Positions 1 through 8,601 of a stretch of 64,000 bases of DNA are shown in pieces. Origin of the DNA: Acidobacteriota bacterium (GTDB lineage: Bacteria > Acidobacteriota > Terriglobia > Bryobacterales > Bryobacteraceae). Each line of letters starts with the position of its first letter. The first letter of the stretch is position 1. A program made the position numbers and the translations under genes. The notes under the pieces were generated by a model, which had not been told where the DNA came from, did no database searches, and saw nothing but the letters and a program-made list of their open reading frames with translations. The stretch lies in assembly GCA_016871155.1 (NCBI GenBank), contig VFZO01000001.1:1-64000 (forward strand). Reading direction: 5' to 3'.

Positions 1-147
1 GCACTGGCCCGCCCTCGGAAAGGGGATTCTGATCAAATCCGGCACGGGAGTGAGGCGTTGGTGTATACTGTGGGGGTCCGGGAGACCCAAAATGGAAATC
101 CCGGCTTAACCTTCGGGTTGTGTCCCCTATTGTGGCGAAACGGTTTT

Positions 148-165
148 TTCGGCATGGCCCTTGCA
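148..165 (+). promoter_or_regulatory. Candidate sigma-54 (-24/-12) promoter upstream of lactate permease
   Basis: TTCGGCATGGCCCTTGCA against consensus YTGGCACGN4TTGCW; GG and GC are separated by 10 nt; ATG lies about 39 nt downstream. Confidence 0.45.
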
Positions 166-203
166 TTTGTCCAAAGTGGGGATAAGATAACAGGGTTTCC
201 CAT

Positions 204-1811
204 ATGTGGCAGCACAACTACATCCCGATTGCCGATAATCTCGGCGCCTCGGCGCTGGTCGCCGCTCTTCCCATCTTCGTTCTGCTCTTGATGCTCGGTG
301 TCCTGAAGAAACCGGCCTGGATGGCGGGCTTGGCGGGTCTGGCCACGGCGGCGGTAGTGGCCCTGTTCGCTTACGGCATGCCGGTCTCCATGGTCGTCTC
401 GTCGGCTACCTACGGCGCGGCGTTCGGATTGCTCCCGATTGGCTGGATCGTCTTCTCGGCGATCCTGCTCTACCGGTTGACCGTGGACACAGGGAAATTC
501 GAGATCGTGAAGGAATCGGTAGGCAGCCTGACGCCGGACCGCCGGCTCCAGGCGCTGCTGATTGCGTTCGCCTTCGGCGCGTTCATCGAAGGAGCGGCCG
601 GTTTTGGCAGTCCCGTGGCCGTAGCCGCGGCGATGTTGACCGGCCTCGGGTTCTCCCCGTTCTACGCGGCAGGCATCTGCCTGCTGGCGAATACGGCACC
701 CGTCGCGTTTGGCTCCATCGGTATTCCGGTGACGACGCTGGCGGGAACCACGGGCCTGAACGTGAACGAGCTGAGCGGCGCCGTCGGGCGCATCTGCGCA
801 CCGATCTCGTTCTGGGTACCGGCCTACTTGGTCATGGTGATGGGCGGATGGCGCGCGCTGAAGGGCGTACTGCCGGCCGTCATCGTCTGCGGCGGCGCGT
901 TCGCCGGCCTTCAATACTGGGTCTCGAATCACCTGGGTCCGGAACTGGTCGACATTACAAGTTCGCTGGCGGCCATCGGCTCTCTCGTACTGCTGTTCAA
1001 GCTGTGGAAGCCGTCGGACACCTTCGAGCTGGAAGGGTGCACGCCGCAGAAGCCGGCCACGAAGAAGTATTCGGGCTCGGAGCTGTTCTGGGCGTGGATG
1101 CCCTATCTGATGCTGGTGCTGTTTGTGTTGGTGTGGGGCCATGGAAGCGTGAAGGCGTTTCTGGTTTCCACCAACATCAACGTGCAATGGCCCGGCCTCC
1201 ACAACATGATTCAGCGCGTGCCGCCGGCCGTGGTGAACGCCGGGCCGTATCCGGCGATGTATGCGGTCAGTTGGTTATCGGCGGCGGGTACATCCTGCGT
1301 GCTGGCGACGATCGCCGCGGCAGCATTATTAGGCGTGGGCCCAGGCCGGTTCCTCGGGATTCTGGGAACCACGCTGCAGCAGTTGGCCAAGCCGCTGCTC
1401 ACGATCGCGAGCGTTCTGGCGCTGGCCTTCCTGATGAACTACTCCGGCGCGACGGCCACCCTGGGATTGGCCTTCGCCTCCACGGGTTCCACGTTCCCGT
1501 TCTTCAGCGCGATGCTGGGCTGGCTGGGTGTCTTCCTGACGGGCTCCGATACGTCGGCCAACGCGCTGTTCGGTAATCTGCAGGTGATTACCGCAAACAA
1601 GCTGGGTTTGGATCCGGTGCTGATGGCGTCGGCGAATTCAAGCGGCGGCGTGATGGGCAAGATGATCAGCCTGCAGAGCATCGCTGTGGCGGCCGCGGCG
1701 ACTGGCATGGCGGCTTCCGACGAATCGAAACTGTTTCGATTTACGCTGAAGCACAGCATCTTCCTGGCTTCGCTGATCGGATTGATCACCGTTTTCTACG
1801 CCTTCAAATAG
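204..1811 (+). CDS. lctP: L-lactate permease (LctP/LldP family)
   Basis: 535 aa polytopic protein; conserved FGAFIEGAAGFGSPVAVAAAML and NTAPVAFGSIGIPV motifs. Confidence 0.93.
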   Translation: MWQHNYIPIADNLGASALVAALPIFVLLLMLGVLKKPAWMAGLAGLATAAVVALFAYGMPVSMVVSSATYGAAFGLLPIGWIVFSAILLYRLTVDTGKFEIVKESVGSLTPDRRLQALLIAFAFGAFIEGAAGFGSPVAVAAAMLTGLGFSPFYAAGICLLANTAPVAFGSIGIPVTTLAGTTGLNVNELSGAVGRICAPISFWVPAYLVMVMGGWRALKGVLPAVIVCGGAFAGLQYWVSNHLGPELVDITSSLAAIGSLVLLFKLWKPSDTFELEGCTPQKPATKKYSGSELFWAWMPYLMLVLFVLVWGHGSVKAFLVSTNINVQWPGLHNMIQRVPPAVVNAGPYPAMYAVSWLSAAGTSCVLATIAAAALLGVGPGRFLGILGTTLQQLAKPLLTIASVLALAFLMNYSGATATLGLAFASTGSTFPFFSAMLGWLGVFLTGSDTSANALFGNLQVITANKLGLDPVLMASANSSGGVMGKMISLQSIAVAAAATGMAASDESKLFRFTLKHSIFLASLIGLITVFYAFK

Positions 1812-1842
1812 GATCGCCGGCCGTGTTACTCTATAGGCGCGA

Positions 1843-2247
1843 ATGCGAGGGATCACCAGTAGCGTGCGCCGCCGGTTCACAGCGATGTGGATGCTACTCG
1901 TGTTTCTGCTGGCGCAGGCCGTGCCGCTTGTCGCCCTCGGTATCACCGACGGAGCGAAAGGCATGGAGTGCTGCCGGCGCGGCGGTAAGAATTCGCATTG
2001 CTGCAAACGGAAGGCAGTGTCCACGACCGTTGGCCTTCAGGCCGCCGGCAGCGGCTGCCATCTGCCGTGTTGCGGCGTGCCCTCCCATTCCGCGCCCTCG
2101 CTGATCGTGCCCGCGCAGCCCGCCTACCTGGAAGACGCCCCGGTTTCCGAGCCGGTGGCCCTTCGCGTTACGCCGTCCGAGGCGCGCGTTTCGGCTGGCG
2201 TCGACCCCAGTCTCTATCAGCGGCCTCCACCTATTTTCATTCGTTAG
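1843..2247 (+). CDS. Small Cys-rich exported/membrane-anchored protein
   Basis: 134 aa; N-terminal hydrophobic segment followed by MECCRRGGKNSHCCKRK and GCHLPCCG; precedes a co-directional TonB receptor. Confidence 0.7.
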   Translation: MRGITSSVRRRFTAMWMLLVFLLAQAVPLVALGITDGAKGMECCRRGGKNSHCCKRKAVSTTVGLQAAGSGCHLPCCGVPSHSAPSLIVPAQPAYLEDAPVSEPVALRVTPSEARVSAGVDPSLYQRPPPIFIR

Positions 2248-2298
2248 ATTTCGCGGCCGAAGTTTCCCGCAGACTTACGAATCAATAGGAGAAGAGCT

Positions 2299-5187
2299 AT
2301 GCGTGCTTTGTACGCAACACTCGCACTTGCCACGGCATGGGGACAGAGTGTGAGCGGTACCCTGAACGGGACCGTGCTGGATCCGCAGGGACTGGCGATC
2401 CAGAACGCCGCCGTGCGAGTTGCAAACCGGGCGACGAACGCCGAATGGAAATTGGAAAGCGATGGCGCCGGCTCGTTCCGGCTGGCCGCGCTGCCACCGG
2501 GCGACTATCGCGTGGAGGTGACGGCCACCGGGTTTGCCCGGCTGGTTTTCGACGGCGTCCGCATCGAGCTGGGGCGCACGCAATCGCTGCGCGCCGCCAT
2601 GCAGACGGAATCGACCAAGCAGGAAATTACGGTTTCGAGCGAAGGGGTTTCGGCGGTTACGTTCGATGCCGCGGGCGACGGGAAATCGTACTCGCAGGCG
2701 CTGATGCAGGACCTGCCCATGGCCACCGGCGGCACCGGCCGCAACTTCCGGAATCAGGCGTACCTGACGCCCGCGGTGACGCCATCCACGGCGGCGCACC
2801 GGCCATTTAGCGTGGCCGGCGCTCGCAACCGGAACGTCAACTATTTGATCGACTCCAACGACTACAACGAGATTGAAGGCGGCATGGTGATGGGCCGCGG
2901 CGTCAGCGAGCAGTTGATCGCCTCCGAGTCGATCGAAGGCATGCAGGTGTTGACACACAACTTCAAGGCCGAGTACGGCCGCCAGAACGGCGCCATCGTC
3001 AGCATGATCTCCAAACGCGGCGGTAACGAGTGGCACGGCAACCTGTACGAGTATTTCCGCCACTCCGCGCTGGCGGCGCGCAACGCGTTCGACAATCAAA
3101 AGCCGCCGCTGAAGTTCAATTTTTTCGGCGGGACCATCGGTGGCGCACTGAAGAAGGACAAGGCCTTTATCTTCGGCAACTGGGAAGGTTTCAACCGCGT
3201 CGTCAGCTCGGCAACGACGATTCAAACCCTGCTGCCGGCGCAGCGTGCGATGGCCGTGCCCGCTGTGCGCGCGTTCGTCGATAAGTATCCGGAACCGAAC
3301 GTACCGGGCACGAATCTTCATCGGGCCAACGCGCGGCAGGGCGGCTTCATGCAGACGTTTCTGATCCGGTTCGACGCGAATCTGACGGACTCGCAACGGC
3401 TGTTCTCGCGCTCCACTTACATGAATTCGAGCAACGAGAACACAGCCGGCGCGGCGCAGCAGGCGTCCAACGTGCAGACGCAGCCCCAGGGGCATTCGCT
3501 GCACCACATCTGGACGCCGCGGTCGAACGTCGTCAACGAAGCGCGGTTCAATTACACGCGCTACAAGCTGTTCGACACGTTCAAGGATCCGGTGCTGTTG
3601 ACGGATCAGGTTGGCTTCGTGCAGGTGAACGGATTGACGGCGCTTGGCTTCTCCGGTTTCCTGGGACGCCGGACGTTCCAGAACAATTACCAGTACACGA
3701 ACGATCTGTCGGTGATTCATGGCCGGCATACTCTGAAGGCGGGCGTGGCGGCGCGCCGCATGCAGTTGAACAACGGCGTGATTAACGCGCAGTTTCTCGG
3801 ATCGCTGCGGTTCAATAATGTGAACGACTTTCTGGCCGGACGAGCGGCGTCCTATACGAAAAACGTTGGGCAGCCGTTCGTTGGTCTGCGCGCGACGGAA
3901 TTCAACACCTTCTTTCAGGACGATTGGCAGATCACGCCGCGCCTTCAACTGAACCTGGGCGTTCGCTACGAGTACAACCAGGTGCCGGGAGAGGTGAACG
4001 GGCTGATCGCCGATCGCTACCGAATCAACAGCGACCCGAACAACATCGCGCCGCGATTTGGGTTCGCCTATCGCGCCGACAAGGCGGGCAAGTCCGTCGT
4101 GCGCGGCGGCTATGGCATCTACTACAACGTGCTCGAGCTGGCCTTTGCCGGACTGTCGCGGTTTAACCCGCCGCTGATACAGTCGCTGGCGAACGCGACG
4201 CCGCGCTTCCCCAACCTGCTGGACGGCGCGTCGTCTTCATTGCCGAGCGGCCTAGTGTATCCGAGCGGCGATCTACGTAATCCCTACGCGCAGCACATCA
4301 CGTTGAGTTACGAGCGCGAACTGTTCAATCCCCAGACCACGATTTCGGTGGGCTACATTGGGACCCTCTCGCGAAAACTGCCCTTTACGGCGCGGCCGAA
4401 CGGCGGCGATGGACTGGCGCAGGCCACGCGGCCGGATCCGTCCGTTGGCGTGGTCAACGTGCTGGCCACCGGCCAGAATTCGCACTATCAGGGATTGCAG
4501 TCCACGTTTACCTGGCAGCGGCGCGGTCTGCTGATCCGCACCAGCTACACCTACTCGAAGTTCATCGATACGGTGAGCGATATTCCGTCGACGAATCAGA
4601 ATCTCGACCGCGGCATTCTGGCGCTGGACGAGCGCAACTGGAACTTGAATCGAGGACCGGCCGATTTCGACGTGCGGCACCTGTTCAATACGGCGTGGTC
4701 CTACGAACTGCCTTGGATGGCGAAGAACCGGCTGCTGGGCGGCTGGAGCGTGCAAGGGATCGTGACCGCGAACTCGGGCCGGCCCTATACGCTGTACGCC
4801 GGCGTCGATTCGCCGCTCGGCAACAATAACAACCGCATTTTCGACGTGGCCGGCACATTGCTGCGAAATGGCGGAGGGTCCCGGCGGGCGATCGAACTGG
4901 CGCCCGGCGCGACCCGCGCGCAGTTGACGCCGGCGCGGACGCAATTCGGGACCATCGGCCGGAACACCGAGCGGGCCGACAGCCTGCTGTCCACCAACGT
5001 TTCCGTGTTCAAGACGTTTCCGATCACAGAGCGCTGGAAGCTGCAGTTCCGGGCCGAGTCCTATAACATCACCAACACCTCGAACTACGACGTTCCCGAC
5101 GGCGTCCTAAGTTCGGCTAACTTCGGCCAGGCGCTGGCCGCGTTCGATTCCCGCCAACACCAGTTGGCCCTGCGCCTTTCGTTTTGA
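2299..5187 (+). CDS. TonB-dependent receptor with N-terminal carboxypeptidase-regulatory-like domain
   Basis: 962 aa; SGTLNGTVLDPQGLAIQNAAVRV, plug-like region, C-terminal barrel ending LRLSF; RBS aggagaag. Confidence 0.92.
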   Translation: MRALYATLALATAWGQSVSGTLNGTVLDPQGLAIQNAAVRVANRATNAEWKLESDGAGSFRLAALPPGDYRVEVTATGFARLVFDGVRIELGRTQSLRAAMQTESTKQEITVSSEGVSAVTFDAAGDGKSYSQALMQDLPMATGGTGRNFRNQAYLTPAVTPSTAAHRPFSVAGARNRNVNYLIDSNDYNEIEGGMVMGRGVSEQLIASESIEGMQVLTHNFKAEYGRQNGAIVSMISKRGGNEWHGNLYEYFRHSALAARNAFDNQKPPLKFNFFGGTIGGALKKDKAFIFGNWEGFNRVVSSATTIQTLLPAQRAMAVPAVRAFVDKYPEPNVPGTNLHRANARQGGFMQTFLIRFDANLTDSQRLFSRSTYMNSSNENTAGAAQQASNVQTQPQGHSLHHIWTPRSNVVNEARFNYTRYKLFDTFKDPVLLTDQVGFVQVNGLTALGFSGFLGRRTFQNNYQYTNDLSVIHGRHTLKAGVAARRMQLNNGVINAQFLGSLRFNNVNDFLAGRAASYTKNVGQPFVGLRATEFNTFFQDDWQITPRLQLNLGVRYEYNQVPGEVNGLIADRYRINSDPNNIAPRFGFAYRADKAGKSVVRGGYGIYYNVLELAFAGLSRFNPPLIQSLANATPRFPNLLDGASSSLPSGLVYPSGDLRNPYAQHITLSYERELFNPQTTISVGYIGTLSRKLPFTARPNGGDGLAQATRPDPSVGVVNVLATGQNSHYQGLQSTFTWQRRGLLIRTSYTYSKFIDTVSDIPSTNQNLDRGILALDERNWNLNRGPADFDVRHLFNTAWSYELPWMAKNRLLGGWSVQGIVTANSGRPYTLYAGVDSPLGNNNNRIFDVAGTLLRNGGGSRRAIELAPGATRAQLTPARTQFGTIGRNTERADSLLSTNVSVFKTFPITERWKLQFRAESYNITNTSNYDVPDGVLSSANFGQALAAFDSRQHQLALRLSF

Positions 5188-5200
5188 TCTGGAGCCAACT

Positions 5201-6445
5201 ATGATCCCGAAATTTCTATCGATCTCCCTCTGCGCCACGGCGCTTTTGGCGGCGGAGGGAAAACCTTCGCCGCGCTCTTTCGCTGTGACGTTCGAGCCGG
5301 AAGCGCAGTCGTTGGGCGCCGGCAAGAGTCCGAAGTTCTTCGCCAGGCGCGCGCACGGGCTGATGTTTTTGAAGACGGTGGGCAGCGACCTTATGTTTTA
5401 TTCGTCGCCGGACCTGGGCGAGTCGCAAGGCGAATCGATGAAGGTGAACAACGTTCCGGGCGAAGTTTCCGATCACGGCGAGAACGCGCCCCAGTTGCTG
5501 ACGTCCCCGGACGAGTCGTTCCTGTACGCGGTGTGGAACGCGCGCGATCCGAAGAATCCGGAAGGCTCCGTCGTCCGGTTCTCGCGGGCCGGTGCCATGC
5601 GCACGGTGTGGAGCCCGGCGGTGACTCTGAACGACGACAACAAGCCGGTGAGCCACGGATTTCAGACGGCCGCCGTGGCGCCGGACGGCACGATCTACGT
5701 GGGATGGCTGGACGGGCGCGACGGCCGCGGAGCGACCGAAGGGGCCACCGGCGGAACGACGTCGATCTACATGACGCGATCCACCGATGGCGGCAAAACC
5801 TGGTCGAAGAACGTCCGCGTGGGGACGAACGTTTGTCCCTGCTGCCGGCTGGCGTGGGGCTTCGTCAACGGGCGCGTGGTGCTGGCATGGCGGTACGTGG
5901 AAAAGGGCGATATCCGCGACATCTACTCGGCCGCCAGCGACGATCAGGGCGAGACGTGGTCCGCCGCCGCACCCGTTTTCAAGGACGGATGGAAGATCAA
6001 AGGCTGCCCGCATGTTGGACCCGCGATGACGTCTCTGGGTGGCAAGCTCTACATCACCTGGTTCACCGAAGGCGCCAACGATCCGGCTATCTACATGGCG
6101 TCGTCAGCCGATGGCGGCAAGACGTGGGGGCCGCGGACAAAGCTCTCGACGGGAACCACGGACCCGACGCATCCGCAGATCGCCGTGAACGAAGGCCGCA
6201 TGGCGGTGGTCTTTCAGGCGCGCGATGCGAAGGCCAAGGGCGGCTGGGGCAAGATGGGCGTCTATTACCGGGAGATCCGGGCCGGCGGGACGATGAGCGC
6301 GCTCGTCCGCGCCGGCGAAGGCAAGTCGACGCCGACGTATCCGATGGTGGCGCTCGGGCTTTCCGGGCGCGTTTTCATTGGGTGGACGGAGACCTCCGAA
6401 GGCGCTTCCCAGGCGATGCTGCTGCGCGGCCGCGCGGCGCAATAA
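5201..6445 (+). CDS. Exported BNR/sialidase-like beta-propeller protein with CPCC motif
   Basis: 414 aa; STDGGKTWSKN, SDDQGETWS and SADGGKTWG Asp-box repeats; VCPCCRLAWG. Confidence 0.85.
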   Translation: MIPKFLSISLCATALLAAEGKPSPRSFAVTFEPEAQSLGAGKSPKFFARRAHGLMFLKTVGSDLMFYSSPDLGESQGESMKVNNVPGEVSDHGENAPQLLTSPDESFLYAVWNARDPKNPEGSVVRFSRAGAMRTVWSPAVTLNDDNKPVSHGFQTAAVAPDGTIYVGWLDGRDGRGATEGATGGTTSIYMTRSTDGGKTWSKNVRVGTNVCPCCRLAWGFVNGRVVLAWRYVEKGDIRDIYSAASDDQGETWSAAAPVFKDGWKIKGCPHVGPAMTSLGGKLYITWFTEGANDPAIYMASSADGGKTWGPRTKLSTGTTDPTHPQIAVNEGRMAVVFQARDAKAKGGWGKMGVYYREIRAGGTMSALVRAGEGKSTPTYPMVALGLSGRVFIGWTETSEGASQAMLLRGRAAQ

Positions 6446-6496
6446 AACATTTTCGTCCAATTTTGTTACGCTTAACGGCGGAGGCATTTTGATCCA

Positions 6497-8575
6497 ATGC
6501 GCCTTGCCGTTTCGCTCCTCGCGGTAGCCAGCGCGTTCGCACAGTTCGCGCCGCTGCAACTGCCCAGCTACGATATGTTCCGTTACGCCACGGCGGGCCG
6601 GAACTTCAGCTACCGGTTCGCTCCTACTGGGGGCGCCGCGCCGTACCGCTACTCCGTGCAGTCCGGAACGGAGTTGCCGCCGGGGCTCCGGCTCGACGCG
6701 TCGACGGGTGAGTTGGCGGGGCTGATCGTGCAGCCGGGCGAGTACCGGCATGGCATCTGCGTCGCCGACGCGGCGCGCGCCACCATCTGCGTTCCGTTCC
6801 TGGTCATCGTGGTGCGTAATGAGGGCGAGACGTACACGGAGCTGGTGCCGGCACGGGTCAACTCGCAATACCAAAACCTGATCGCGCGGCCCGGAGAATT
6901 TCAAACGGTGGAGTACGATCCGGCGTCCGGCCGGCTGCCCGTTGGCCTGATTCTGGAGACGACGGGCCGGCTGTACGGCATTCCGCAGGCCCCCGGAGGG
7001 GCATCGGCGTTTCGCGTCCGCGCCAGGGAAGCGGATGGTGAAACGGTCACGCGTAACTACGTGATTCGCGTGCTGGGGCCGCTGGTCGCGAGCGTCCAAC
7101 TGCCAAACGGATTCAGCGGCGTGCCGTATTCGGTGACGCCAACATTGATTGGTGACGCGCCGCCGCACACGTGGTCCGTGCGGCGTGGGCCGCTGCCGCC
7201 CGGCTTCACACTCAGCGACGATGGCCGGCTGAGCGGCGTGACCAACGCGGCAAATACCTATCCGTTCTCGCTGCGCGCGGCGGACAAGGACGGCGCCTAT
7301 CACGATCAGGAGATGACGCTGGTGATCGAACCCACGCCGCCCGCACTGGAGGTGACGAACGCACCGCTGCCCGGTGGAGCGGTCGGCGTGCCGTACCGGC
7401 AGCAGATCAACGCGGCCGGCGGCCGCGCCCCGTATGTATTCCGGATTCTCGGCGCGCTGCCTGCCGGACTTTCGATCGACACTGGGGGGTTAATTAGCGG
7501 TACGCCCACGGCGGCGGAGTCGCGTACGTTCACGGTGCAGATTACCGACGTGACCGGAACCTCGGCGGCGAAGACGTTTACGATCACCATCAGTAATCTG
7601 CGCTATACGGGGCCGGCCATCCTGACGCTGTTCGCGCAGGAGGCGGGGCGCGCCGTGTTAACGCCGGAAGGCGGCACGGGGCCGTATCGTTGGACGGTGA
7701 TCGCGGGCACGCTGCCGACGGGCGTGGCGCTTTCCGAAGACGGCGTTCTAAGCGGGACGCCGGCGGCGGCCGGGCAGACAACGGCGACGATCCGGTTGAC
7801 CGACGGCGGCGGGCGGACGGTGGAGTTCCCGCTTGCCATCACGGTGAACGCTCCGCGGCCGGCCATCTCGCGGAACGGCATCGTGAACGGCGCATCGTTC
7901 GCCGGCGGCGCGATCGCGCCCGGGCAGATCGTCACGCTATTCGGCGCGCGCCTGGGCCCTGCCACGCTGGCGCCGTTCGTTCTCGGCTCCGACCGCCGGA
8001 TTCCGGCGGCGCTGGCCGGCGTGCGCGTCCTGATCGGCGGCATCGCCGCGCCGCTGCTGTACGTCAGCGATACCCAGATTGGATTGATCGTACCCTACGA
8101 CATTGCCGGCCGAAGCCGCGTCGACGCCGTTGTGGACTACAACGGCAGCCGCTCGGCCGCTATCGACATCAACGCCGCCGCGACCGCACCCGGATTGTTC
8201 ACCGCCGACGCATCCGGGCGCGGCATGGCGGCGGCGTTGAACCAGGACGGTTCGGTGCACAGCCGGACGAATCCGGCGCGGGCCGGGAGCGTGGCCGTGC
8301 TGTTCGGCACGGGCGAAGGCCGCGGACTGCCAGCCGTCGCCGACGGTTCGCTGCAAGGGACAGACACGTCGCGCGCGGTGCTGCCGGTGCGCGTGACCGT
8401 GGGCGGACGCGAGGCGCAGGTGCTCTACGCCGGCGGAGCGCCGGGCCTGGTGTCGGGACTGCTGCAGTTGAACATTCGATTGGCCGAGGACACGCCGGCC
8501 GGCGATCAGCCGGTGGTGCTGACCATCGGCGACGCATCGAGCGCCGCCACGGCGACGCTGGCCGTGGTGCGTTAA
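6497..8575 (+). CDS. Secreted putative-Ig-domain protein with TIGR03437-type C-terminal domain
   Basis: 692 aa; repeated LPxGL...GxLSGTP cadherin/Ig-like repeats; C-terminal GIVNGASFAGGAIAPGQIVTLFG... Confidence 0.88.
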   Translation: MRLAVSLLAVASAFAQFAPLQLPSYDMFRYATAGRNFSYRFAPTGGAAPYRYSVQSGTELPPGLRLDASTGELAGLIVQPGEYRHGICVADAARATICVPFLVIVVRNEGETYTELVPARVNSQYQNLIARPGEFQTVEYDPASGRLPVGLILETTGRLYGIPQAPGGASAFRVRAREADGETVTRNYVIRVLGPLVASVQLPNGFSGVPYSVTPTLIGDAPPHTWSVRRGPLPPGFTLSDDGRLSGVTNAANTYPFSLRAADKDGAYHDQEMTLVIEPTPPALEVTNAPLPGGAVGVPYRQQINAAGGRAPYVFRILGALPAGLSIDTGGLISGTPTAAESRTFTVQITDVTGTSAAKTFTITISNLRYTGPAILTLFAQEAGRAVLTPEGGTGPYRWTVIAGTLPTGVALSEDGVLSGTPAAAGQTTATIRLTDGGGRTVEFPLAITVNAPRPAISRNGIVNGASFAGGAIAPGQIVTLFGARLGPATLAPFVLGSDRRIPAALAGVRVLIGGIAAPLLYVSDTQIGLIVPYDIAGRSRVDAVVDYNGSRSAAIDINAAATAPGLFTADASGRGMAAALNQDGSVHSRTNPARAGSVAVLFGTGEGRGLPAVADGSLQGTDTSRAVLPVRVTVGGREAQVLYAGGAPGLVSGLLQLNIRLAEDTPAGDQPVVLTIGDASSAATATLAVVR

Positions 8576-8601
8576 AGGGAACTGCTGTACCCTGACAGTC
8601 G

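Noticed and set aside
33-1202. Long antisense ORF opposite lactate permease (389 aa), and dozens of similar antisense/overlapping ORFs across the window
   Set aside because: Arg/His/Gln/Pro-rich, low-complexity products typical of non-coding frames in GC-rich DNA, while the opposite frame encodes a recognisable protein
2275-3948. 557-aa minus ORF opposite the TonB receptor
   Set aside because: Composition artefact; no recognisable domain, and the plus frame is a clear TonB receptor
2299-5187. Polysaccharide utilisation locus (SusC/D) interpretation of TonB receptors plus sialidase/GH43-like genes
   Set aside because: No SusD-like lipoprotein seen; receptors are Oar-like and scattered, and the propeller 'sialidases' lack clear catalytic evidence
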